A stretch of 64,000 bases of DNA. Origin: Rhizobium jaguaris. Its GTDB lineage: Bacteria > Pseudomonadota > Alphaproteobacteria > Rhizobiales > Rhizobiaceae. The stretch is from the NCBI RefSeq assembly GCF_003627755.1, contig NZ_CP032695.1:1922001-1986000 (forward strand), read 5' to 3'. A program made the translations under genes and the position numbers. Position 1 is the first letter of the stretch; every line of letters starts with the position of its first letter. This document shows positions 34,433 to 42,865 of this stretch, piece by piece. A model generated the notes under the pieces. That model did not search any database. It was given only the letters and a program-made list of their open reading frames with translations, and was not told the DNA's origin.

Positions 34433-35289
34433 TTACTCCGTGGGTCGAGGCGATCACGTAAGTGGTCGCCGATGAAATTGACGGACAGGACGAGAAGAAA
34501 GAGTGCAAGGCCGGGCATGACCGAGAGCCACCATGCGGTCGCAACGTAGTTGCGCCCTGTCGAAAGCATCGCGCCCCAGCTCGCCGTCGGCGGCTGCACG
34601 CCGAGGCCGAGGAAAGAAAGGCCCGCTTCGAACAGCACCATCAGCCCGAATTCAAGCGTAGCGACGACGATGAGTGCGCCGGCGATGTTGGGCAGCACGT
34701 GTCGCCACAGCACACGAAACCACCCCGCCCCCATGAACCGGGCCAGACGCAGATAGGGCATATTGGCGACCGTCAGTGTCTGACCATAGGCAACGCGCGC
34801 ATAGCGCGGCCAACGGGTCAGCGCCAGAACCAGGACGACGTTCAGAAGGCCCGGCCCAAGCACGGCAACCGTGATGATCGCCAGCAAAATGGCGGGTACC
34901 GAGAGAACGATATCGACCAGGCGCATGATGAATGTCTCGGTCCAGCCACGATAGAAGGCCGCAAGCATGCCGATGACGCATCCCGAAATGCCCGAGAGCA
35001 GCACCGAAGCAACCGCAACGAACAGCGAGACCCGAGCGCCGTAGATCAGCCGGCTCAGCGTGTCGCGGCCCAGTTCATCCGAACCGAAGACGTAGAGCGT
35101 GTTACGCACCACCGTGCCAGGCGGCTTCAACCGGCCGAGGAGGTTTTGCACATTCGGGTCATGCGGCGCGATCAACGGAGCGAAGATCACCATCAGTACG
35201 ATCAGGATCAGGATGACGACCGAGACGACAACGCCGGCCGGCATGCCGCGCACCAGCCTTGCCGATCCGGCGGGAGACACCACACTCAT
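34429..35289 (-). CDS. Peptide ABC transporter permease, DppC type
   Basis: 286 aa permease with the DppC-type N-terminal helix, the segment FGSDELGRDTLSRLIYGARVS and the EAA loop ARFMGAGWFRVLWRHVLPN. ATG 35289 has GGGAGG upstream and overlaps the DppB-type stop as ATGA. Out-of-family sequence upstream to 35457 is not translated. Pairs with the next permease and the two ATPases at 29172 and 30155. Confidence 0.93.
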   Translation of the reverse strand: MSVVSPAGSARLVRGMPAGVVVSVVILILIVLMVIFAPLIAPHDPNVQNLLGRLKPPGTVVRNTLYVFGSDELGRDTLSRLIYGARVSLFVAVASVLLSGISGCVIGMLAAFYRGWTETFIMRLVDIVLSVPAILLAIITVAVLGPGLLNVVLVLALTRWPRYARVAYGQTLTVANMPYLRLARFMGAGWFRVLWRHVLPNIAGALIVVATLEFGLMVLFEAGLSFLGLGVQPPTASWGAMLSTGRNYVATAWWLSVMPGLALFLLVLSVNFIGDHLRDRLDPRSN

Positions 35290-36215
35290 GCCGGCCTCCC
35301 GGAAAGACGAATGCGCGGATCGATGACGCTGTAGAGAATATCGGCCAGGAGATTGAGCAGAATGGCGGCGGCCGCGCCGATCAGCACCACACCTTGAACG
35401 ATCGGAAAATCCCGCGCGCTGATCGCCTGTATTGTCAATTGGCCAAGGCCGGGCCACGCGAACACGGTCTCGATGATGATCGCGCCGGTCAGCAGATTGG
35501 CGATCTCGAGCGCCGATATCGTCACCAGCGGCACCGCAGCATTACGCAACAAATGGCGCACGACAATGCGCGTCATCGACAAGCCCTTTGCATGGCCGGT
35601 GCGCACATAATCCTTCTCCAGCTCATCCAGAACGGAGGTGCGGGCAACACGGGCAAAGGTCGCCATCGACAGAAACCCGAGCGCGAAGGCCGGCATCAAC
35701 AGGCTTGTTACGCCGCTTGCGCCAGAGGTCGGCAGCCACCGCAACGCGACGCCGAATAGCATGATGAGAAGAATGGAGGTCCAGAAGGTCGGCATCGACT
35801 GACCGATCAGCACGAAGCTCATCAGCCAGCGCGATTCCCAAGAATGGCGGCGCACCGCGATGAGAATGCCGATCGGCACGCCCAGACCAAGCGCAACCAC
35901 CAACGCTCCTGCCGCCAGCGACAATGTATAGGGCACACGGCTGCCGATGATATCCAGCACCGGAAGATTCTGGACATAGGATTGGCCGAGATCGAACCGC
36001 AGCAGACCCGCCAGAAAATGCAGATATTGCAAATAAAGCGGCTGATCGAAACCTAGCGCCGCCCGCATGGTGTCGATATCGGCCTCGCTCGCGTCCGGCG
36101 GCACGAGCAGCAACACAGGATCGCCGGTCAGACGCTGCAGGAAAAAGACGAGCGTCACTACACCGAACAGAGCGATCACGGCCTGCAACAGACGCTTTGC
36201 GATGAATGCAGGCAC
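35286..36215 (-). CDS. Peptide ABC transporter permease, DppB type
   Basis: 309 aa permease with the DppB first helix (FIAKRLLQAVIALFGVVTLV) and large periplasmic loop (LGFDQPLYLQYLHFLAGLLRFDLGQSY). The EAA loop ARTSVLDELEKDYVRTGHAKGL is clear. Translation starts at GTG 36215 with GGGAG 6 bases upstream. It follows the GntR gene by 46 bp and probably shares its transcript. Confidence 0.93.
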   Translation of the reverse strand: MPAFIAKRLLQAVIALFGVVTLVFFLQRLTGDPVLLLVPPDASEADIDTMRAALGFDQPLYLQYLHFLAGLLRFDLGQSYVQNLPVLDIIGSRVPYTLSLAAGALVVALGLGVPIGILIAVRRHSWESRWLMSFVLIGQSMPTFWTSILLIMLFGVALRWLPTSGASGVTSLLMPAFALGFLSMATFARVARTSVLDELEKDYVRTGHAKGLSMTRIVVRHLLRNAAVPLVTISALEIANLLTGAIIIETVFAWPGLGQLTIQAISARDFPIVQGVVLIGAAAAILLNLLADILYSVIDPRIRLSGRPA

Positions 36216-36261
36216 GTTTTACTCCCGTCGGTTGGAGACTATGGGAAACCGGAGAGGCGAC

Positions 36262-37065
36262 CTAACTCGTCCGCTTCGGATTGACCTCGTTTTTGGATAA
36301 AACTGTTGCGGGGAACTCCGCGTCCCTCAAATTTGCGTCCACCGGCGCCCTCGACTTCTTTGAGGCAGCCTCGATGGCCGCAACGTCCGATTCCAGAAAC
36401 CGAACTTGGGCGAACCGCGCGAAGGCTTCGCAGACCTCCGCCAGAAATTCGCGTGCAGCCTCCGTCCGGCCTACCCGCTTGGCTTCGACAAATGCGCTCC
36501 AATCGACGAGCGGGAACTTCTGCGTGCCGCTCACCTCGAGGAACCCGATATATCGATCCGATTTATCCCAGAGATTTTCGAGCCAGCCGGCGATCAGCGG
36601 CGCCTTGAGATGCATTGCCAGGAGGTGCTTCAATTGCCGTTCGTAACGGCGCGCCAGGACCATCTGTTCATCCAGACCTGTTGCCTGCGCGGCCGTCAAA
36701 GCCGCGTGCATATCGCATAGCGTCTCCACGCGCATGAACTCTTCCGGCGGAAGTTCGACATCGGCTAGCAGCGGCTCCAATTGACGGCGACCGAGGATCG
36801 CTTCGCGCAAGCCGATGGCCGTTATCGGCGTCACCTTCCAACCGCTGCGTGGTTGCGAGGCTACAAAGCCGGAATGGGCCATCCGGACAAGCGCCGCGCG
36901 AACAATGCCGCGGCCCAGCCCATAGTCCCGGCAAATCTCGATCTCGGACAACCGCTCACCAGGGGCAAGCGCGCCGGAGATGATGGCATGCCTCAGCTTA
37001 TTCTCGGCCATCGAAACCGAGTCAGGCGTGCCGGTTAGCAAGAAAGGGCTTTGAACATCGAACAT
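36262..37065 (-). CDS. GntR-family regulator (FadR-like), operon-leading
   Basis: 267 aa with a GntR winged helix (about 20-85: LRHAIISGALAPGERLSEIEICRDYGLGRGIVRAALVRMAHSGFV) and a helical effector domain (about 90-230). ATG 37065 is chosen; a TTG at 37074 is possible. It is the first gene of the eight-gene operon running to 27658. A 14-bp-armed inverted repeat lies directly upstream of the start, so autoregulation is likely. The effector should be related to the imported compound. Confidence 0.88.
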   Translation of the reverse strand: MFDVQSPFLLTGTPDSVSMAENKLRHAIISGALAPGERLSEIEICRDYGLGRGIVRAALVRMAHSGFVASQPRSGWKVTPITAIGLREAILGRRQLEPLLADVELPPEEFMRVETLCDMHAALTAAQATGLDEQMVLARRYERQLKHLLAMHLKAPLIAGWLENLWDKSDRYIGFLEVSGTQKFPLVDWSAFVEAKRVGRTEAAREFLAEVCEAFARFAQVRFLESDVAAIEAASKKSRAPVDANLRDAEFPATVLSKNEVNPKRTS

Positions 37066-37075
37066 AAAGTGCAAA

Positions 37076-37108
37076 CTAACATCTCAGTTTTGTTAACTGA
37101 AGTGTTAG
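37076..37108. promoter_or_regulatory. Long inverted repeat, probable GntR operator
   Basis: CTAACATCTCAGTT (37076-37089) and AACTGAAGTGTTAG (37095-37108) match in 12 of 14 positions around a 5-base centre. It lies 11 bp upstream of the GntR ATG in the divergent region before the AstE-like gene at 37362. The rest of this gap (37109-37361) holds no convincing gene. Confidence 0.7.
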
Positions 37109-37361
37109 ATTTACGCAGACAAGCCGTATTCCGAACTTTTTTATCGCGATCGACATCTCTCAAAGAAAAAATGATTGGGATGCGCTGCAGAAGGGCAATG
37201 GGGCCCAATCCCTGGCTGATCCGGCTGCTCGCCGTAATCAGATGCTTGCGCGTCGCCAGCTCGACCACTTGCTGGTGGCGGACTTTGATCGACGAGATGA
37301 CATCGCTATGCTTTTCTCGATAAACCTTAGTCGGCAACTTTTCCAGAAAGGGTGTTCATTC

Positions 37362-38288
37362 ATGAATAGCTTACCAGCCTTCAAGACCGGACAACGGCGG
37401 ACCGAATTCGGCCATGTCAAACCCATCGAGGATCTCGAAATCCCGTTCGCCATCATCGAAGGCTCAGAGGGCGGCCCGACCCTGCTGATCACCGCGGGCG
37501 TGCATGCCTCCGAATTCTGCTCGATCGAAGCCGCGGTTCGGCTCATGCAGACGAAGGCGGAACAGATCAAGGGCACGCTCGTCATTCTGCCGATCCTCAA
37601 CATCGAAGGCTTCAGCAAACGCAGCATCTACATCATGCCGCAGGACGGAAAGAACCTGAACCGCATGTTTCCGGGCAATATCGAGGGAACGACAGGCGCA
37701 CGGCTGGCGAACTGGCTCATGACGAGCGTCTATCCTCAGGTCGATGCCTACATGGATCTGCATGGTGGGGATCTTGACGAGAGCCTGGCGCCGTTCACGA
37801 TCTTTCCGGCCGGCTGCGAAAAATCCAAAGCGCTGGCCGAGGCTTTCGGCCTGCCGATCGCTGTCGCCTCCAGCCGGCCCGGCAACAGCGTCAATGGCGC
37901 CAGGCAAGTCGGCATCCCCAGCATCCTGCCGGAAATCGGCGGCAACGGCCTATGGAACGAGGATACAGTCGGCCTGATGGTCGCGGGCATTCACCGCGTC
38001 ATGCAGCATCTCGGCATGATCGTCGACGCGCCCAAGCCCCCCAAGCAGGAACCGATGAACGTCTTCACCATGTGGGTTCCGACTGCACCGGTTACCGGCT
38101 TGTGGTATGCGAAGAAGGAGCTTTCCGAGACTGTCGCCAAGGGTGACATCCTCGGCGAAATCCGCAATGTTTTCGGCGAGGTTCTCGCAACCGTCATCTC
38201 CGAGAACGACGGTTTCATCCTCTACCGAATGTCGAGCCTGTCGGTCAATCAGGGCGAAGCGCTGCTGGGCGTCGGGGTGGCGGCCTGA
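37362..38288 (+). CDS. Succinylglutamate desuccinylase/aspartoacylase-family deacylase (M14-like)
   Basis: 308 aa zinc carboxypeptidase-fold deacylase. Zinc ligands H48 and E51 (AGVHASEF) and H134 (DLHGGD) are visible, with R101 in NLNRMFPG for the substrate carboxylate and a glutamate in ILPEIGGNG as candidate catalytic base. The C-terminal beta-barrel includes GLWYAKKELSETVAKGDILGEI. The family removes acyl groups from N-acyl amino acids. ATG 37362 is preceded by AAGGGTG; upstream frame (from 37242) is not family-like. It diverges from the GntR operon and probably acts on the same imported compounds. Confidence 0.88.
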   Translation: MNSLPAFKTGQRRTEFGHVKPIEDLEIPFAIIEGSEGGPTLLITAGVHASEFCSIEAAVRLMQTKAEQIKGTLVILPILNIEGFSKRSIYIMPQDGKNLNRMFPGNIEGTTGARLANWLMTSVYPQVDAYMDLHGGDLDESLAPFTIFPAGCEKSKALAEAFGLPIAVASSRPGNSVNGARQVGIPSILPEIGGNGLWNEDTVGLMVAGIHRVMQHLGMIVDAPKPPKQEPMNVFTMWVPTAPVTGLWYAKKELSETVAKGDILGEIRNVFGEVLATVISENDGFILYRMSSLSVNQGEALLGVGVAA

Positions 38289-38323
38289 GCTGGCATCGCG
38301 TCGCAGAAGGCGGGTCAGGATCT

Positions 38324-39136
38324 TTAGTCTTCGATCTCCGCGGCGGTTTTCGCCAACATGCAGAGAAAATCGACATCGTCGCCGATCAGCGCGTCGATAA
38401 GCCCATCCTGGATGCAGCGGCGGATCATCGGCAGCTTGTCACGCCCGCTTTGCCAGAATACCGCAAGCTTTTCCGGAAGTGGCAGGCTCAGACGCACCGC
38501 GATCCCCCCTTCCCGTAAAGCCTCTGCGTCGGCGCGATGAAAATGGTTGAGCTCAAGCGACACGCCGTCGATATTTCCCGAACGCATCGTCTCGATCAGG
38601 CCGAGCGGGCGGTGATAGACAATCGCTTCAGTCTGCAGGCGCGGCTCGATCTGTTTGACACGCTGTAGATCGTGATGATCGAAGGACGAAATGGCGACGT
38701 GATCGAAGGCATTGGCTTCCCTGATCAAATCGACCATCACATCGGTCATTCGATTGGCACGCTCCCTTTCCTTCATTTCCACTGCAAGACGCGTGTCGGT
38801 TTGCTTGGCCCAGGCGACCACTTCGGCGAATGTCGGAACGCGTGTTCCGGCAAAACGCGGATCGAATTTCGCGCCCGCGTCAAGGGTCAGGATATTGTCT
38901 AGATCATGGTCGGCAACCAGTCCCCAGCCATTGGTGGTGCGGGCCAGCGTCAGATCGTGTATGACGACGATCTGATCGTCGCGCGTCAGTACAAGGTCGA
39001 TCTCACATTCATTGGCGCCGGCATCCACGCCCTTCTGATAGGCGAGAATTGTATTTTCCGGAAAGTGCCGGCTGAAGCCGCGATGGGCGGCGATGCGGAG
39101 CGATCCTTGACGGGCGGCATGAAGGGGCAAAGGCAC
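38324..39136 (-). CDS. Glycerophosphodiester phosphodiesterase family protein
   Basis: 270 aa GDPD-domain hydrolase. Catalytic and metal residues are in place: H18-R19 (AAHRG), E27 (PENT), E45 and D47 (CEIDL), and H60-D61 (VIHDLTL). No signal peptide, so it acts in the cytoplasm on an imported phosphodiester, like UgpQ. It is the last gene of a family-5 peptide-type ABC operon, an unusual partner because UgpQ normally goes with a sugar-type importer. Translation starts at GTG 39136 with AAGGAG 8 bases upstream. Confidence 0.92.
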   Translation of the reverse strand: MPLPLHAARQGSLRIAAHRGFSRHFPENTILAYQKGVDAGANECEIDLVLTRDDQIVVIHDLTLARTTNGWGLVADHDLDNILTLDAGAKFDPRFAGTRVPTFAEVVAWAKQTDTRLAVEMKERERANRMTDVMVDLIREANAFDHVAISSFDHHDLQRVKQIEPRLQTEAIVYHRPLGLIETMRSGNIDGVSLELNHFHRADAEALREGGIAVRLSLPLPEKLAVFWQSGRDKLPMIRRCIQDGLIDALIGDDVDFLCMLAKTAAEIED

Positions 39137-39176
39137 GGGAATTTCTCCTTGGGTTATGAGAAGGCTTTTTCGAAGC

Positions 39177-40064
39177 TCAGTGCAGCGTCGGATCGAAGGC
39201 GTCGCGCAGGTAGTCGCCGATCAGGCTGATCGAAAGAGACAGCAGGAAGATCGCGATCCCCGGCAATGTCGATATCCACCACTCGGTCATCACGTAGTCG
39301 CGACCGGCGCCGACCATGCTGCCGAGGCTGACCATGGGCGGTTGGATGCCAAGGCCGAGGAAACTCAGCGCCGATTCCTGCATCAGGATGTCGGGCAGAA
39401 CGACAGTCAAATTGACGAAAACCACCGAGAGAATGTTCGGCAGCACGTGCATGACCGCGATGCGTGCCGTGCTCGCGCCATTGCGTTTCAGCGCCGCGAC
39501 ATAGCCTCGTTCCAGCTCCAGGCCGGTCATGGTGCGGACGAGCCGTGCATAGCGCTCCCAGCCATAGAGGCCGAGCAGCGCCATGAAGAGCCAGAGATTG
39601 TCACCAAAGAAGGCGAGCACCGCGAGCGCGATGATGAGGAACGGCATCGAGGCCTGGAAATCCACTGCAACGCGGATCAGCATATCGGCAAACCCACGAC
39701 GAAACGCTGCGAGGAGGCCGAGCGTCGTACCAAGCACCAGGCTGATTGCCGAGGCGCCAAGCGCGATCAAAAGGCTGGTGCGAACGCCGTAAAAGACGCG
39801 GCTCAGAATATCGCGCCCGAGTTCGTCCGTGCCGAGAACATGCTTGAGAGTACCTCCGAACAGCAACGGCGGAGCCTTTCGGGCATGAAGATCAATCTGC
39901 GCAAAACCATAAGGCGCAAGCACATTGGCGAAGACCGCAAGCACGATGAAAGTGACGAGAACGACCAGGCAAATCGAGGTAGTCAGGTCCAGCCGCGCGC
40001 TGCGCGGCAATCTATCGGCTTTCGTCTCGGTCAGGCCATCGATGCCGGTCGCTGCATTCGCCAT
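39177..40064 (-). CDS. Peptide/opine ABC transporter permease, DppC type
   Basis: 295 aa permease with the segment LGTDELGRDILSRVFYGVRTS and EAA loop AALKRNGASTARIAVMHVLPN. Start at ATG 40064 is favoured by AAAGGG six bases upstream; an ATG two codons earlier (40070) is too close to it. It precedes the phosphodiesterase gene by 40 bp. Confidence 0.92.
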   Translation of the reverse strand: MANAATGIDGLTETKADRLPRSARLDLTTSICLVVLVTFIVLAVFANVLAPYGFAQIDLHARKAPPLLFGGTLKHVLGTDELGRDILSRVFYGVRTSLLIALGASAISLVLGTTLGLLAAFRRGFADMLIRVAVDFQASMPFLIIALAVLAFFGDNLWLFMALLGLYGWERYARLVRTMTGLELERGYVAALKRNGASTARIAVMHVLPNILSVVFVNLTVVLPDILMQESALSFLGLGIQPPMVSLGSMVGAGRDYVMTEWWISTLPGIAIFLLSLSISLIGDYLRDAFDPTLH

Positions 40065-40088
40065 GGTCATCCCTTTCGAAAACGTGGA

Positions 40089-41015
40089 TCAGGCCGCCGT
40101 CCGATGCCGCAGGCGCGGATCGGCGAGAATATAGAGAAAGTCGATCAGCAGGTTGGCGCTCACCATGGTGGCGGTGATGAGGATGACGATGGTCTGCACG
40201 ATGTTGAGGTCGCGCTGCGCCACCGATGAAACCAGAAAGCGGCCGACGCCCGGCCAGGCATAAACCGTCTCGACGATCGCCGCGCCGCCGATCATCCCGC
40301 CGACCAGGAAGCCGAGCATGGTCAGGAGCGGCAGGGCGGCGTTGGGCATAACATGCTGCAGCAACACGGCCCGCTCGCCGATCCGCTTGGCGCGCGCTGC
40401 CAGGATATATCGCTGTCCCAATACCTCCAGCACGCTGGAGCGCACGAAGCGGGCGATGATACCGGCATTGGCAAGGCCTATGACCAGAACTGGCATGACG
40501 AGATGGGCCGGTGTCGATCCGCCGCCGCTCGGCAGCAGACGCAGCGACACGGCAAAGAGCTGGATCAGCAGAATGGCGATCAGGAAATTCGGCAGCGAAT
40601 GTGTCAGGACCGCCAACCCCATGACGAGGCGGTCGATCAGACTGCCGCGGTTCTGCGCAGCCAGGATACCGAGCGGTACGCCGGCGCCGAATGCCACCAC
40701 CAGGGCAGCACCCATCAGTTCGAGCGTTGCGGGAACCTTCGAAAGAACCAGCACCAGCGCGTTCTGGCCATTCTGCAGCGACGTGCCGAAGTCACCACGC
40801 AGAAGGTGGCCGAGATAGGAAAAATACTGGACGTAGAGCGGCTGATCGAGGCCCCATTGCTGACGCATCAGCGCCACCACCTCGGGCGGCGTCTCGATGG
40901 GCAGCAGCGAATGAAGGGGATCGCCGCTGACGCGCAGGATGATGAAGGTAAAGGTAATGGCGAGGAAAAGCGTGACGACAGCCCTGAGAAAGGCCCGCAT
41001 GACGGCCTGGAACAT
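40089..41015 (-). CDS. Peptide/opine ABC transporter permease, DppB type
   Basis: 308 aa permease with the usual first helix (MRAFLRAVVTLFLAITFTFIIL) and periplasmic WGLDQPLYVQYFSYLGHLLRGDFGTS. EAA loop: VLGQRYILAARAKRIGERAVLLQHVMPNA. ATG 41015 follows AAGGAG at 8 bases. Confidence 0.93.
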   Translation of the reverse strand: MFQAVMRAFLRAVVTLFLAITFTFIILRVSGDPLHSLLPIETPPEVVALMRQQWGLDQPLYVQYFSYLGHLLRGDFGTSLQNGQNALVLVLSKVPATLELMGAALVVAFGAGVPLGILAAQNRGSLIDRLVMGLAVLTHSLPNFLIAILLIQLFAVSLRLLPSGGGSTPAHLVMPVLVIGLANAGIIARFVRSSVLEVLGQRYILAARAKRIGERAVLLQHVMPNAALPLLTMLGFLVGGMIGGAAIVETVYAWPGVGRFLVSSVAQRDLNIVQTIVILITATMVSANLLIDFLYILADPRLRHRTAA

Positions 41016-41027
41016 GGCGGATCTCCT

Positions 41028-41894
41028 TCAGAGCGTTTCGAGAATGGTGGTTGCCTGACGCAATTTCTGCCGCCGCCCGCGCGGAACGGCGGACAGAAGT
41101 TTCGCTGTGTAGGGATGCGTCGGGTTCGAAAAGACCTCTTCGGATGGACCAGTCTCGACGATCTGTCCCGCCTCCATGATCGCGACCCGATGCGAGACAT
41201 GACGAACGACCCGGACGTCATGGCTGATGAACAGCAATGACAGACCGCGGGTACGCTGAAGCTCAAGCAGGAGATTGAGAACCTGGGCCTGCACCGACAC
41301 ATCAAGCGCCGAGACCGGCTCATCGCAGAGCAGGATTTGCGGTTCGACAATCAGGGCGCGGGCGATGGCGACGCGCTGGCGTTGGCCGCCGGAAAGCTGG
41401 TGTGGAAATTTTTGTAAGGCCGAAACCGGAAGGCTGACGGCCTTGAACGTCTCGGCAGTGCGGTCACGGCGGCTTGCCGGCTCGCCGATCGCATGGATCG
41501 CCAGCGTCTCCAGCATCTGATGCCCAACGGTGCGGCGCGGATCGAGCGCGCCCAAGGTGTCCTGCGAAATCACCTGCAGGTGCTTCGCCCACCCGCGCCG
41601 GTTCGGCTTCATCAGGCTGCCGAAAGGCTGGCCGAAGAGTTCGATTTCACCGGACGTCGGAACCCGGTCGCCGCAGAGAAGCGAGGCAAGCGTGGACTTG
41701 CCGCAGCCGGATTCTCCGACCAGGCCCAGCGTCTCGCCCGATTTCAGCTCAAGGCTGACATCCCTGATCGCATGGAAGCCTTCGGTCCGGCGTGGCCATA
41801 TCATGAAGCCGGGCGAATAGGAAAATTGCAGATTACGGGCGGCGAGAGCGATATCCGTCCCACTCCCATTCAGCGGTGATCTTTCCTCAGGCAT
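41028..41894 (-). CDS. Peptide/opine ABC transporter ATPase, DppF type
   Basis: 288 aa with Walker A GESGCGKS (60-67), signature LSGGQRQR and Walker B ILLCDEPVSALDVSVQ. The Q-loop reads VISQDTLGALDP, with serine where most relatives have phenylalanine (VFQD). It is shorter than usual at the C-terminus and lacks the cysteine cluster seen in other DppF proteins. ATG 41894 lies inside the end of the DppD-type gene (8-base overlap). Confidence 0.9.
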   Translation of the reverse strand: MPEERSPLNGSGTDIALAARNLQFSYSPGFMIWPRRTEGFHAIRDVSLELKSGETLGLVGESGCGKSTLASLLCGDRVPTSGEIELFGQPFGSLMKPNRRGWAKHLQVISQDTLGALDPRRTVGHQMLETLAIHAIGEPASRRDRTAETFKAVSLPVSALQKFPHQLSGGQRQRVAIARALIVEPQILLCDEPVSALDVSVQAQVLNLLLELQRTRGLSLLFISHDVRVVRHVSHRVAIMEAGQIVETGPSEEVFSNPTHPYTAKLLSAVPRGRRQKLRQATTILETL

Positions 41895-42855
41895 CAAGGG
41901 CGCTCCATGGATTGAAGCAGGCGAGCGAAGCCGCGCCCGCGATCAAAGGCGGAACCGCCGTCGCGCAATGCGTTTCGGCGCGCGGGCAGCGCGGTGCGAA
42001 AGCGCAGGCGGACGGTGCTGCGTCATGCAGTTTCAGCTCGCCCGGAATATCCGCCAGCTTTTCCAGCGGCGTGCCGTGCCCGGGCATCGCCTCCAGCAAC
42101 AGCCGCGTATAGGGATGGCGGGGCCTATCGTAGATGCCTTCGGTGTTGTTGATCTCGACCAGCGATCCCGCATACATCACCGCGATGCGGTCGCAGACCT
42201 CGGAGACGAGATCGAGATCATGGCTGATGAAGATCATGGGGATGCCGCGTTCGCGCACTGCCTTGACCAGCAGCGCCACCACTTGCGCCTGTATGGTGAC
42301 GTCGAGCGCCGTGGTCGGCTCGTCGGCAATGATCAGCCGCGGTTGCATGGCAAGGGCGGTCGCGATCATCACACGCTGGCACATGCCGCCGGAAAACTGC
42401 GCCGGATAGGCATCGTAGCGTGTCTCAGGCTGAGGGATGGCGACTTCCGCCAGCAGCCGGAGCGCCTCGGCCTTCGCTTCGCTCGCCGACATGCCGGCGC
42501 TCATCGCCGCCTCGGCGATCTGCGAACCGATGGTGCGGACCGGATCGAGACAGGAGACCGGCTCCTGAAAGATCAGGCCTATGGAGGGGAGTTTCGAGCG
42601 CGCCATCGCTCCGAGCTCGCCGACATCGTACATGGCATCTTCGAAGGAGATGACCCCCGTGGCGCGCGCCGTCGGTCCGAGCAGGCCGGCAAGAGCAAGG
42701 CACGTCACGCTCTTGCCCGAGCCGCTTTCCCCGACGATGCCGAGGATTTCACCTTCGGCAAGGTCAAAGGAGACATTGTTGACCGGATAGGACCGGCCAG
42801 CCCTTGTCCGAAAGGTTACGCTCAGGTTGTCGACGGAGACGATGGGAGTGGCCAT
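41887..42855 (-). CDS. Peptide/opine ABC transporter ATPase, DppD type
   Basis: 322 aa with Walker A GESGSGKS (42-49), Q-loop LIFQEPVSCLDP, signature FSGGMCQR and Walker [16 protein letters not shown]-terminal cysteine motif SACAFAPRCPRAETHC. ATG 42855 begins the family N-terminus ATPIVSVDNLSVTF. The frame upstream to 42972 overlaps the receptor gene and is not used. Confidence 0.93.
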   Translation of the reverse strand: MATPIVSVDNLSVTFRTRAGRSYPVNNVSFDLAEGEILGIVGESGSGKSVTCLALAGLLGPTARATGVISFEDAMYDVGELGAMARSKLPSIGLIFQEPVSCLDPVRTIGSQIAEAAMSAGMSASEAKAEALRLLAEVAIPQPETRYDAYPAQFSGGMCQRVMIATALAMQPRLIIADEPTTALDVTIQAQVVALLVKAVRERGIPMIFISHDLDLVSEVCDRIAVMYAGSLVEINNTEGIYDRPRHPYTRLLLEAMPGHGTPLEKLADIPGELKLHDAAPSACAFAPRCPRAETHCATAVPPLIAGAASLACFNPWSALDA

Positions 42856-42865
42856 CGCGAACGGC

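Noticed and set aside
37035..37337. Short frames on both strands in the GntR/AstE intergenic region (37035-37337 minus, 37051-37323 plus)
   Set aside because: No ribosome site or domain; they overlap the inverted repeat and each other.
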